A stretch of DNA of 18,599 nt from UBA4722 sp044221135 (GTDB lineage Bacteria > Pseudomonadota > Gammaproteobacteria > DSM-16500), in contig JBGAPT010000041.1 of assembly GCA_044221135.1 (NCBI GenBank), forward strand, positions 1 to 18,599. Direction: 5' to 3'. Of this stretch, positions 1-9,500 are shown one piece after another. The notes below the pieces were generated by a model that saw only the letters and a list, made by a program, of their open reading frames with translations, was not told the DNA's origin and searched no databases. Positions within the stretch are counted from its first letter, which is position 1; every line of letters begins with the position of its first letter. The position numbers and the translations under genes are program-made.

Positions 1-1090
1 ATATACGGCCTATACGCTCTTCTTTGTCTTTTATTGGGTTATAAACTGTATCGCCTGATTGTAAAACACCCGAATAGACACGGAAATAAGTTAGCGTTCC
101 TACATAAGGATCAGTTGCAATCTTAAATGCCAATGCTGAAAAAGGTTCCTCATCCGCAGGATGTCTTTCTGCAGGTGTAGCGGCTGCATCATCCAATTGA
201 CCCTTGATTGCAGGAACATCTTTAGGTGATGGCAAGTATTCAACAACAGCGTCAAGCATTGCTTGTACACCCTTATTTTTAAAGGCTGAACCACATAGCA
301 TTAAAATAATTTCGTTTTTAATAGTACGTGCACGCAAGCCCTGTTTAATTTCTTCTACGCTTAATTCACCTGTTTCAAGATACTTATGCATTAATTCTTC
401 AGATGCTTCAGCGGCAGCTTCCACCATAATTTCACGCCACTTTTTACATTCTTCAAGCATTGCCGGACTAATGTCACGCGCCTCATAGGTCATGCCTAAC
501 GTCGCATCATCCCAATAAATTGCTTTCATGCGCACGAGATCAACGACACCTTCAAAATGTTCTTCTGCGCCTATTGGCAGCTGAATTGGAATAGGATTAG
601 CAGACAGTCTTGTGCGCACCTGATTCACTACACGCAAGAAATTAGCGCCTGCACGATCCATTTTATTCACAAAGCCAACGCGAGGAACACCATAACGGTT
701 TGCCTGGCGCCAAACAGTTTCTGTTTGAGGCTCAACACCACCCACTGCACAGAGTACCGCGCACGCACCGTCCAATACACGTAACGAACGCTCCACTTCA
801 ATCGTAAAATCAACGTGGCCTGGTGTATCAATAATGTTAATACGATGCTGTGGAAATTGCTTATCCATTCCGTACCAGAAACAAGTCGTTGCAGCAGACG
901 TAATGGTAATGCCACGTTCCTGCTCTTGCTCCATCCAATCCATCACAGCAGCACCTTCATGCACTTCCCCTATTTTATGGGAAACACCCGTATAATAAAG
1001 GACGCGCTCAGTAGTTGTGGTTTTACCCGCATCAATATGCGCCATGATGCCTATGTTTCTATAACGCTCAATTGGTACTACTCGTGCCAC
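1..1090 (-). CDS. fusA: Elongation factor G, partial (C-terminal part beyond window)
   Basis: EF-G is the cytosolic GTPase that drives ribosomal translocation and, with RRF, ribosome recycling. I translated the minus strand from a GTG at 1090 and the frame stays open to base 1, giving 363 residues of a roughly 700-residue protein. The N-terminus MARVVPIERYRNIG matches the family. Visible GTPase motifs are the P-loop AHIDAGKT (residues 17-24), the RGITI switch region near 59-63, DTPGH (88-92) and NKMD (142-145). Domain II begins around the point where the window ends. The GTG start gives the expected family N-terminus and no nearby in-frame ATG is better. It lies 16 bases after the rpsG stop, so it is the third gene of the str operon (rpsL-rpsG-fusA). 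An intact tuf copy would be expected next, outside the window. No frameshift is seen in the part present. Confidence 0.97.
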   Translation of the reverse strand, partial: MARVVPIERYRNIGIMAHIDAGKTTTTERVLYYTGVSHKIGEVHEGAAVMDWMEQEQERGITITSAATTCFWYGMDKQFPQHRINIIDTPGHVDFTIEVERSLRVLDGACAVLCAVGGVEPQTETVWRQANRYGVPRVGFVNKMDRAGANFLRVVNQVRTRLSANPIPIQLPIGAEEHFEGVVDLVRMKAIYWDDATLGMTYEARDISPAMLEECKKWREIMVEAAAEASEELMHKYLETGELSVEEIKQGLRARTIKNEIILMLCGSAFKNKGVQAMLDAVVEYLPSPKDVPAIKGQLDDAAATPAERHPADEEPFSALAFKIATDPYVGTLTYFRVYSGVLQSGDTVYNPIKDKEERIGRI

Positions 1091-1106
1091 TGTCTATACC
1101 CCTTTA

Positions 1107-1670
1107 TTACCAACGATAATGCGCAAAAGCTTGGTTTGCTTTTGCCATTCTGTGCATATCATCACGCATTTTCACTGCAGCACCTCGACCTTCATGCGCA
1201 TCCAGTATTTCTGCAGCCAAACGCAATACCATTGTTTTTTCACCTCGCGCCTTAGCAGAGCTTGCCAACATACGCATAGCCAAAGCTAAACCACGCTCAG
1301 CATCTACTTCAATTGGCACTTGATAAGTTGCGCCACCTACACGACGTGATTTCACTTCAACGGTAGGGCGAATATTATGTAATGCTTTTTCCAATGCTTC
1401 TAAATTTTCTTTGCTAGCGATATCAGGCTTCGCTTTTGCACTGCCAGCCGATCCCGTCCCTTCGCCCTCATCAGACTCTGTTTTCTTGCCTGGATGCTTC
1501 TCTTTTTTAAGGCGTCTCTTCGCTTCAGCAAGTGCGTTATAAACAATTTGCTCCGCTACAGATTTCTTCCCTCTACGCATCACAACATTAATAAATTTAG
1601 CAAGCCACTCACTTCCGTAAAGCGGATCAGGCAAAATTTTTCTTTTAGTCGCTGCTTTTCTTCTCGGCAT
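1107..1670 (-). CDS. rpsG: 30S ribosomal protein S7 with internal insertion
   Basis: S7 nucleates the 30S head by binding the 3' domain of 16S rRNA and contacts the E-site tRNA. The protein is 187 residues, against about 156 in E. coli. The N-terminal PRRK...ILPDPLYGSEWLAKFIN block, the core RPTVEVKSRRVGGATYQVP and the C-terminal DDMHRMAKANQAFAHYRW block are all conserved. The extra length is a charged, low-complexity stretch (about residues 56-88: KKEKHPGKKTESDEGEGTG, then GSAGSAKAKPDIASKEN) between the helix ending YNALAEAKRR and the segment NLEALEKALHNIRP. From memory, Legionella and Coxiella S7 are also expanded here, so this looks like a lineage feature and not damage. It is the second gene of the str operon, 76 bases after rpsL. 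Confidence 0.97.
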   Translation of the reverse strand: MPRRKAATKRKILPDPLYGSEWLAKFINVVMRRGKKSVAEQIVYNALAEAKRRLKKEKHPGKKTESDEGEGTGSAGSAKAKPDIASKENLEALEKALHNIRPTVEVKSRRVGGATYQVPIEVDAERGLALAMRMLASSAKARGEKTMVLRLAAEILDAHEGRGAAVKMRDDMHRMAKANQAFAHYRW

Positions 1671-1705
1671 TGCTAGTACTTCCTATATCTCATTTTCTCT
1701 AAATT

Positions 1706-1722
1706 CTGCGGCCATACCGCAG
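1706..1722 (-). promoter_or_regulatory. Candidate S7 translational operator hairpin (rpsL-rpsG gap)
   Basis: In the 76-base gap between rpsL and rpsG there is a perfect 6-bp stem (CTGCGG / CCGCAG) with a 5-base loop. In E. coli, S7 represses translation of the str mRNA by binding the S12-S7 intercistronic region. The position fits that role, but I see no diagnostic S7-contact sequence, so assignment is by location and structure only. Confidence 0.4.
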
Positions 1723-1746
1723 GTAATACCCTTAAAGCGGGACCCA

Positions 1747-2121
1747 TTATTGCTTAGGTTTCTTGGCACCATATTTCGAACGGCCTCTACGGCGACTGGT
1801 CACACCGACTGTATCCAAGCTACCCCGTACAATATGGTATCGAACACCTGGTAAATCTTTTACACGACCACCACGAATCAGGACGACAGAGTGTTCTTGA
1901 AGGTTATGACCTTCACCACCAATATAAGCTGTCACTTCATAGCCATTGGTTAAACGAACACGTGCTACTTTACGCAAAGCAGAGTTCGGCTTTTTGGGAG
2001 TGGTTGTATACACACGAGTACATACACCCCGTTTCTGTGGAGATCCATTCAACGCTGGGACCGTTGATTTTAAAGTTTTCGGCGCTCGCGGCTTACGCAC
2101 GAGCTGGTTTATCGTTGGCAT
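1747..2121 (-). CDS. rpsL: 30S ribosomal protein S12
   Basis: S12 sits at the decoding centre of the 30S subunit and controls accuracy. The protein is 124 residues, the usual length, starting MPTINQLVRKPR and ending RSKYGAKKPKQ. The streptomycin-contact loop TTPKKPNSALRKVARVRL is present with the wild-type lysine, and the PGVRYHIVRG segment with the second lysine loop (GRVKDLPGVR) is intact, so no resistance change is evident. It is the first gene of the str operon. A GGAG lies about 10 bases before the ATG. The structured repeat element (2161-2320) lies about 40 bases upstream of the start. Confidence 0.98.
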   Translation of the reverse strand: MPTINQLVRKPRAPKTLKSTVPALNGSPQKRGVCTRVYTTTPKKPNSALRKVARVRLTNGYEVTAYIGGEGHNLQEHSVVLIRGGRVKDLPGVRYHIVRGSLDTVGVTSRRRGRSKYGAKKPKQ

Positions 2122-2145
2122 TCCTGAAACTCCAGCCTATTATTA

Positions 2146-2151
2146 ATCATA
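2146..2151 (-). promoter_or_regulatory. Possible -10 box for the str operon
   Basis: On the minus strand TATGAT, 25 bases before the rpsL ATG, resembles a sigma70 -10 hexamer. The position 17 bases upstream reads AGCGGG, a poor -35, and the resulting leader would be very short. Only a weak candidate. Transcription may instead start farther up, near the AT-rich end of the repeat element. Confidence 0.25.
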
Positions 2152-2160
2152 AGTTTAAAT

Positions 2161-2320
2161 CAGGAGTACCCGCTGAAAAACGCGGGCACTCCTTCCTTTT
2201 TTTTATGCTGCGCACAAGCAAAGCTTGTGCTTGCACTTAAGGGGGAGAATCACGATTCTCCCCCTTAAGAATCCCCCATCGCGCAATGTCAGCGCTAAAG
2301 CGCTAAATTTATATAAATTA
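2161..2320 (-). repeat. Structured repeat element, copy 1 (upstream of rpsL)
   Basis: This stretch fills most of the 308-base gap between rpoC and rpsL and is clearly homologous to 15880-16000 upstream of tuf. Read on the minus strand, both copies contain in order: an AT-rich TTTATA segment, a hairpin (AGCGCT/AGCGCT at 2291-2304 here), the block GCGATGGGGG, a hairpin with loop TTT (GCACAAGC/GCTTGTGC at 2212-2230), GCAGCATAAAA, and a hairpin with loop around GTTTTTCA (GGAGTGCCCGC/GCGGGTACTCC at 2163-2192). Several differences between the copies preserve base pairing. Copy 1 carries an extra ~37-base palindromic insertion (2236-2269). It could be a shared mRNA leader or a dispersed repeat. Confidence 0.8.
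2236..2269. repeat. Perfect 16-bp-arm palindrome inserted in repeat copy 1
   Basis: CTTAAGGGGGAGAATC (2236-2251), a two-base spacer, and its exact reverse complement (2254-2269) form a near-continuous 34-base palindrome. The corresponding position of the tuf-upstream copy lacks it and reads directly into CCCCCATCGC. It therefore looks inserted into, or expanded within, this copy. As RNA it would be a very stable hairpin in the rpsL leader. It has no T-tract on either strand that would make it an intrinsic terminator. Confidence 0.85.
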
Positions 2321-2355
2321 AATAACGCCTCTCCTAACTTTCTTAGGAGGAGGCG
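2310..2355 (-). terminator. Likely intrinsic terminator after rpoC
   Basis: About 75 bases after the rpoC stop, the minus strand has CGCCTCCTCCTAA, loop GAAAG, and TTAGGAGAGGCG (one-base bulge), followed by TTATTTAATTTATATAAATTT. The strong GC-rich stem followed by a T-rich, interrupted tract fits Rho-independent termination of rpoBC, separating it from the str operon. The T-tract is not pure, so efficiency is uncertain. Confidence 0.65.
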
Positions 2356-2429
2356 CGATTCTAATGAAGGAACATGCTTGCTGTCAAGCGCAGTGATGAC
2401 AATAATGTCATTCCATGCAAATCAATAGA

Positions 2430-5400
2430 TTACTGATCTTTTGCTCGTTCAAAACGTTGTTTCTTAACGCGACGTTCCGCGTGATAGGTCAATCCAGTCC
2501 CGGCAGGAACTAAACGCCCTACAATCACATTTTCCTTCAACCCTCTCAATTCATCAGTCTTGCCGCCTACCGCTGCTTCCGTTAGTACGCGTGTTGTTTC
2601 CTGGAAAGAAGCGGCTGAGATAAATGACTCTGTAGCAAGTGATGCTTTAGTAATACCCAGCAACACGGACTCATAACGTGCAGTCAATTTGCCATTTTTC
2701 ATCGCTTTTTCATTTTCCTCACGCAATTGACTATACTCAATTTGCTCGCCTTTTATGAAATTAGTATCGCCTGGATGTGTAATAATAACTTTACGCAGCA
2801 TCTGGCGAATAATCACTTCAATATGCTTATCATTAATTTTTACACCTTGTAAGCGATAGACATCTTGTACTTCATTCACAATAAAGTTCGTCAATACATT
2901 GGTTCCCAACAAACGTAAAATATCGTGTGGGTTCAATGAGCCTTCTGCAATGACTTCACCTTTGGCTACATGTTCACCCTCAAATACATTCACATGGCGC
3001 CATTTTGGAATAAGCTCTTCATGAGCGGAACCATCTTGTTTCGTAATAATCAAACGACGTTTACCTTTTGTTTCCTTACCAAAGCTTATAATCCCAGAGT
3101 CTTCCGCCAAAATAGCCGGATCTTTTGGACGACGAGCTTCAAATAAATCAGCAACACGCGGCAATCCACCTGTAATATCGCGTGTTTTCGAAGTTTCTTG
3201 AGGAATACGAGCAATCACGTCACCGACCTTCACACGTGCGCCATCTTCGAAATTAATAATTGCATCAGGCGGCAAAAAGTATTGCGCAGGAATGCTGGTA
3301 CCTGCAAGGAAAATATCTTTTCCTTTTTCATCAACCAATTTAATCATTGGCTTCAGCTCTTTACCCGTCACACCGCGTTGCTTGGGATCTATCACAATAA
3401 TGCTGCTTAATCCTGTCATTTCATCTGTTTGCACCATCTGATACAGTGAGCTCAGCACCATAAGGAATTTTATAACGTTCACGTTCACGACCATGCTCAT
3501 CTACCACTGCCAATTCACCCGAGCGTGATACAGCAATATAAGTTCCACTATGATGCTGAATATGCTTAATATTATGTAGCTTAATTTTCCCAGCTAATTT
3601 AATTGAGACGTTATTGGCTGCCGTTGCACGCGATGCAGCGCCTCCTATATGGAAAGTTCTCATGGTTAACTGTGTACCGGGTTCACCAATAGATTGTGCT
3701 GCAATGACACCAATCGCTTCACCGATATTCACTCTATGCCCTCTAGCCAAATCACGTCCATAACAAGCAGAGCAAATGCCAAAACGGGATTCACATGTAA
3801 TAGGTGAACGTACAAACACTTGGTCAATGGATAATTCTTCCAATTTACTGACCCACTTTTCATCTAGCAGTGTTCCAGCTGTCACAATGACTTTATCACT
3901 CGCTGGATCACGCACATCGGTCACAATTACTCTACCCAACACTCTTTCATGCAATGGCTCAACCACATCACCGCCTTCAATGAGTGGTATCATGGTGATG
4001 CCTTGTGTTGTACCGCAATCCTCTTCTGTTACAACTAAATCTTGCGCTACATCCACCAAACGTCGCGTCAGATAACCGGAGTTAGCTGTCTTTAATGCTG
4101 TATCAGCAAGACCTTTGCGCGCACCGTGAGTCGAGTTAAAGTACTGCAATACGTTTAATCCTTCGCGGAAATTAGCCGTAATAGGTGTTTCAATAATCGA
4201 GCCATCGGGTCTAGCCATCAAGCCTCTCATACCTGCTAACTGACGAATCTGTGCAGCCGAGCCTCTTGCCCCAGAATCTGCCATCATGTAAATGGAATTA
4301 AATGATTCTTGCTTAACTTTCTGACCTTTTGCATCTTTGACAATGTCATGTGATAACTCCGCCATCATCGCCTTGGCTACTTGATCATTTGTACGAGACC
4401 AAATATCGATGACTTTATTAAACCGTTCGCCTTGAGTTACAAGTCCAGATGCATATTGCGCTTGGATCTTACCGACTTCATCTTCTGCCTGTGCAATAAT
4501 GGCCACTTTTTCTTTAGGAATCACTAAATCATCTATACCGATTGAAACACCTGATTTCGCTGCATAATGAAAACCCATATACATTAGCTTATCAGCAAAA
4601 ATAACCGTCGCTTTTAAACCGATTTCGCGATAGCAAATATTAATAAGATTAGAGATCGATTTCTTATTCATGACACGGTTTACCAGATCAAACGACATCC
4701 CTTTGGGTAGCAATTCAGACATTAATGCACGTCCAACAGTCGTTTCAACAATCCGATGATTTTCTTTAAATTTGCCTGGTTGTTCCCCTGGAAGATATTC
4801 TGTAATACGTACTTTAATTTGCGCCTGTAACTCAGCTTCATTATTTTCATAAGCACGATGAATTTCATTCACATCCGTAAAAATCATACCCTCGCCACGC
4901 GCATTCACACACGGACGTGTCAAGTAATAAAGACCCAGCACAACGTCTTGGGACGGAACAATAATCGGTTCGCCATTCGCGGGAGATAAAATATTATTCG
5001 TTGACATCATCAATGAACGCGCTTCTAACTGAGCCTCTAAAGATAATGGCACATGCACAGCCATTTGATCTCCGTCAAAGTCAGCATTGTAAGCAGTACA
5101 AACTAACGGATGTAACTGAATAGCCTTACCTTCAATCAGCACGGGTTCAAATCCTTGAATACCGAGACGATGCAATGTAGGCGCACGGTTCAGCAGCACA
5201 GGATGCTCACGAATCACTTGCTCCAGAATATCCCATACTGCAGGATCTTCACGATCAACCATTTTCTTAGCTGCTTTAATGGTTGATGCAAGCCCCTGAA
5301 TTTGCAGTTTGCTAAAAATAAACGGTTTAAATAATTCTAGTGCCATCTTTTTAGGTAAGCCACATTGGTGTAATCGCAATGTAGGACCTACCACAATCAC

Positions 5401-6465
5401 TGAACGACCTGAGTAATCCACGCGTTTGCCCAACAGATTTTGGCGGAAACGTCCAGCTTTACCCTTTATCATATCAGCAAGTGATTTCAGGGGTCGTTTA
5501 TTAGAACCCGTAATCGCACGTCCACGACGGCCATTATCCAATAAAGCATCCACTGATTCTTGTAACATGCGTTTTTCATTACGCACAATAATATCGGGTG
5601 CATTTAAATCTAATAAGCGCTTTAAGCGATTATTACGATTGATAACGCGGCGATACAAATCATTCAAATCAGATGTTGCAAAACGTCCGCCATCCAAAGG
5701 CACCAAAGGACGTAAATCGGGTGGTAACACAGGCAATACTGAAAGCACCATCCATTCAGGTTTATTGCCTGACTCTAGGAATCCATCAATCAACTTCAAT
5801 CGTTTAGATAATTTCTTCAAACGTGCTTCAGAAGAAGTCGTTGTCATGTCTTCACGAATAGAAGTAATTTCAGCATCCAAGTTAAGTGCGCGTAATAATT
5901 CTTGAATGGCTTCCGCTCCCATGCGCGCATCAAATTCGTCGCCATATTCTTCAATTGCATCAAAATAAGCTTCTTCAGAAAGTAACTGACCCCGTTCCAG
6001 CTGAGTCATACCTGGATCAATAACCACATAAGCTTCAAAGTAAAGCACGCGCTCAATATCGCGCAGTGTCATATCCAGCAACAAACCAATCCGTGAAGGC
6101 AGTGAACGTAAAAACCATATATGCGCAATAGGGCTTGCTAATTCAATATGCCCCATACGATCACGTCGTACCTTAGAAAGCGTGACTTCAACACCGCATT
6201 TTTCACAAATCACACCACGGTGTTTTAAGCGCTTATACTTACCGCATAAGCATTCATAATCTTTCATGGGTCCAAAGATTTTTGAACAAAATAAGCCATC
6301 TCGTTCAGGCTTAAATGTACGATAATTAATTGTTTCTGGTTTTTTTACTTCGCCAAATGACCACGAACGAATATCATCTGGCGATGCAAGGCCAATACGA
6401 ATAGCATTAAATTCTTCAAGTTGCGTTTGCTGCTTAACTAGGTTTAGTAAATCTTTCAAGGTCAT
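2430..6465 (-). pseudogene. rpoC: RNA polymerase beta' subunit, interrupted by a deletion and frameshift
   Basis: Beta' carries the catalytic Mg2+ site of RNA polymerase. The 5' part (6465-3421, 1014 codons, start MTLKDLLNL) has the zinc finger CLC...CEKC (C72, C74, C87, C90), the NADFDGD active-site motif, the bridge-helix and trigger-loop region, and the second zinc site CESRFGICSAC. It ends ...YGAELTVSDGANR then TGA. The 3' part continues one base out of frame from QTDEMTGLSS to ...RAKDQ (stop at 2430-2432; about 333 residues). By comparison with E. coli beta', about 39 residues between those points, including the conserved ANWDPH segment, are missing, implying loss of roughly 115-120 bases that were not a multiple of three. 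Outside the junction both parts are well conserved and complete to the usual C-terminus. A TTG two codons into the ORF is an alternative start better spaced from AGGGGG. Since rpoC is essential, this is either an assembly or sequence artefact, a non-unique copy, or a real and very strange lesion. Confidence 0.85.
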
Positions 6466-6493
6466 TCCCCCTATCGCAATATGTATACTGTCA

Positions 6494-6514
6494 TCCCGCA
6501 GAGTATCCGCGGAA
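6494..6514 (-). repeat. Hairpin of dispersed-repeat type between rpoB and rpoC
   Basis: The 75-base rpoB-rpoC gap contains, on the minus strand, TTCCGC, a 9-base loop and GCGGGA, inside GGGTTCCGCGG...GCGGGATGACAG. This format (TCC-CGC...GCG-GGATGAC) resembles short palindromic repeats scattered in many intracellular bacterial genomes. Only one copy is in this window, so repeat status is inferred. It has no T-tract after the stem. Confidence 0.5.
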
Positions 6515-6540
6515 CCCAGAAAAATTTAGATCGCAATCGT

Positions 6541-9500
6541 TTATTCAAGTTCCATATTAATCGCTAATGATCTTATTTCTTTAATCAATACATTGAACGC
6601 TTCCGGTATATTCGATTCCATATAATGATCACCATCAACGATATTTTTGTACATTCTTGTACGGCCATTCACATCGTCTGATTTAACAGTCAGCATTTCC
6701 TGTAAAGTATAAGCTGCACCATATGCTTCAAGTGCCCATACTTCCATTTCACCAAATCGTTGACCACCAAATTGCGCTTTACCACCCAACGGCTGCTGTG
6801 TTACCAAACTATACGAGCCTGTTGAACGCGCATGCATTTTATCGTCGACCAAGTGATTGAGTTTCATAATATACATGTAACCCACTGTAATTTGACGATC
6901 AAATGCTCGGCCAGAACGTCCATCATAAAGTGTCGTTTGTCCACTTTCAGGTAATCCTGCTAACGCCAGCATTCTTTTGATTTCACCTTCATTCGCACCA
7001 TCAAACACAGGAGTTGCCATAGGAACGCCTTCACGAAGATTATTTGCTAAGCTCATAATTTCTGCGTCGGACAAGCTAGCGAGATCTTCTTTATGCTTGG
7101 TTCCATCGTTATAGATAGCACTTAAGAAAGGACGAATATTTTTTGCCGATTGGCTTTTTTGCAACAACTCACCTATCTTAATCCCTAACCCTTTTGCAGC
7201 CCAGCCTAAATGTGTTTCTAACACTTGTCCGATATTCATACGTGATGGAACACCCAATGGATTTAAAACGATATCCATAGGCGTACCATCTGCCATGTAT
7301 GGCATATCTTCTACTGGAACAATATACGAAATAACACCTTTATTTCCATGACGTCCAGCCATTTTATCGCCAGGCTGCACACGTCGCTTCACAGCAAGAT
7401 AGACTTTCACAATTTTCAATACGCCTGGAGCCAAATCATCGCCTTGCGTGATTTTGTTACGTTTTGCATCATATGCTTTTTCATATTCTGCACGCTCTTG
7501 TTTAAATTGAAGGGCTGCTGCTTCAAGCTGCTGATTTGATTTTGCATCTTTCAAGGAAATCTCAAACCATTTTTCACGCGGTACTTCAGTTAAATACGCT
7601 TTGGTAATTTTAGTCCCTTTCTTTAATTTATTAGGACCGCTTTCTGCCAGTCGATTAAGCAATAATTTTTCAATACGCTGGAAAATATCATTTTCCCGAA
7701 TACGTAATTCATCACTCAAATCTTGCTTCACTTGTGCCAACTCATTTTTTTCAATCTCTAATACGCGCGCATCTTTTTCAACACCTTCACGTGTAAAGAC
7801 TTGAACATCGATGACAGTTCCTTCCATACCTGTAGGCACTCTGAGTGACGTATCTTTTACATCAGATGCTTTCTCTCCAAAGATAGCTCGCAGCAATTTC
7901 TCTTCCGGTGTTAATTGTGTTTCACCTTTAGGTGTCACTTTACCGACTAGAATATCGCCTGATTGTACTTCAGCGCCTATATAAACAATACCGCACTCAT
8001 CTAGCTTAGATAACGCGCTTTCACCCACATTGGGGATATCTGCTGTGATTTCTTCAACACCTAATTTTGTATCACGTCCAACGCAAGTTAATTCTTCAAT
8101 GTGGATACTCGTAAAACGATCTTCTTGCACTACACGTTCAGAAATCAAAATGGAATCTTCAAAGTTGTAACCATTCCACGGCATGAAAGCCACCAAAAGA
8201 TTTTGGCCCAGTGCTAACTCACCTAAATCAGTCGATTGACCATCTGCTAATACATCACCGCGTTGAATCGTGTCACCTTGTGCTACTAATGGTCTTTGAT
8301 TAATACAAGTGTCTTGGTTGGTTCGAGTATATTTAGTCAAATTATAAATATCCACACCTGTATTACCCGATTCAGCTTCGTCATCATTGACACGTACAAC
8401 GATACGCGATGCATCGACGTAGTCTATAATACCGCCTCGCTTAGCCACGACAGTAACGCCTGAATCAATCGCCACCAAGCGTTCTATACCTGTACCTACC
8501 AACGGTTTTTCTGTCTTGAGTGTAGGCACCGCCTGGCGTTGCATGTTTGAACCCATTAATGCGCGGTTAGCATCGTCATGCTCTAAAAATGGAATCAACG
8601 CTGCCGCGACTGAAACAATCTGTTTAGGTGATACATCCATAAACTGCACTTTATCCGGTGTAGTCATGGTCGATTCATTACGATGACGCACAGGAATAAG
8701 CGCATCCGTTAGCTTGCCTTTAGCATCTTGGGTTGCATTTGCCTGAGCAATCACATAATCACCTTCCTCGATCGCCGACAAGTAAATCACTTCATCCGTC
8801 ACTTTACTGTTAATCACTTTACGATAAGGGCTTTCCAGAAAACCGTATTCATTGGTGCGCGCATACACAGCAAGCGAATTAATTAAACCAATGTTTGGGC
8901 CTTCAGGCGTTTCAATCGGACAAACGCGGCCATAATGCGTAGGATGCACGTCTCGGACTTCAAAACTGGCGCGTTCTCTCGTTAATCCACCCGGCCCTAA
9001 AGCCGATACACGACGCTTATGAGTGATTTCAGCTAACGGATTATTTTGATCCATGAATTGGGATAATTGACTTGAGCCAAAAAATTCTTTAATGGCTGCA
9101 GAGACAGGCTTCGCATTGATTAAGTCTTGTGGCATTAAATTCTCTGACTCAGAAAGACTTAAACGTTCTTTCACCGCACGCTCTACACGTACTAAGCCTA
9201 CGCGAAACTGATTCTCAGTCATTTCACCCACACTACGAACACGGCGATTCCCAAGATGATCAATGTCATCCACGTTACCTTCGCCATTACGAATACTAAT
9301 CAAGGTTTTTAATACAGCAATAATATCTTCTTTTGTTAACACACCTGGGCCCGTAATTTCCTGACGGCCTACGCGACGATTAAATTTCATCCGTCCAACA
9401 TCCGATAAATCATAACGTTCTGGTGTGAAAAAAAGATTTTTAAATAAGGCTTCAGCCGCTTCTTTTGTCGGTGGCTCACCGGGTCGCATCATGCGATAAA

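Noticed and set aside
815..1255. 146-codon open frame on the plus strand
   Set aside because: It lies opposite the fusA-rpsG junction, whose minus-strand proteins are unmistakable; its translation has no recognisable domain.
2163..2204. Plus-strand intrinsic terminator (GC stem followed by TTCCTTTTTTTT)
   Set aside because: It has the right shape, but no plus-strand gene precedes it, and the stem belongs to the minus-strand structured element whose tuf copy has a much poorer T run.
2430..3500. An independent gene for a separate beta' C-terminal subunit starting MSMVVNVNV
   Set aside because: The first 23 codons are the out-of-frame reading of the upstream rpoC sequence; true homology starts at QTDEM. 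Reinitiation at 3419 is possible but a designed split would not lose a conserved ~39-residue segment.
5426..5905. 159-codon open frame on the plus strand
   Set aside because: It is the antisense shadow of the well-conserved 5' part of rpoC.
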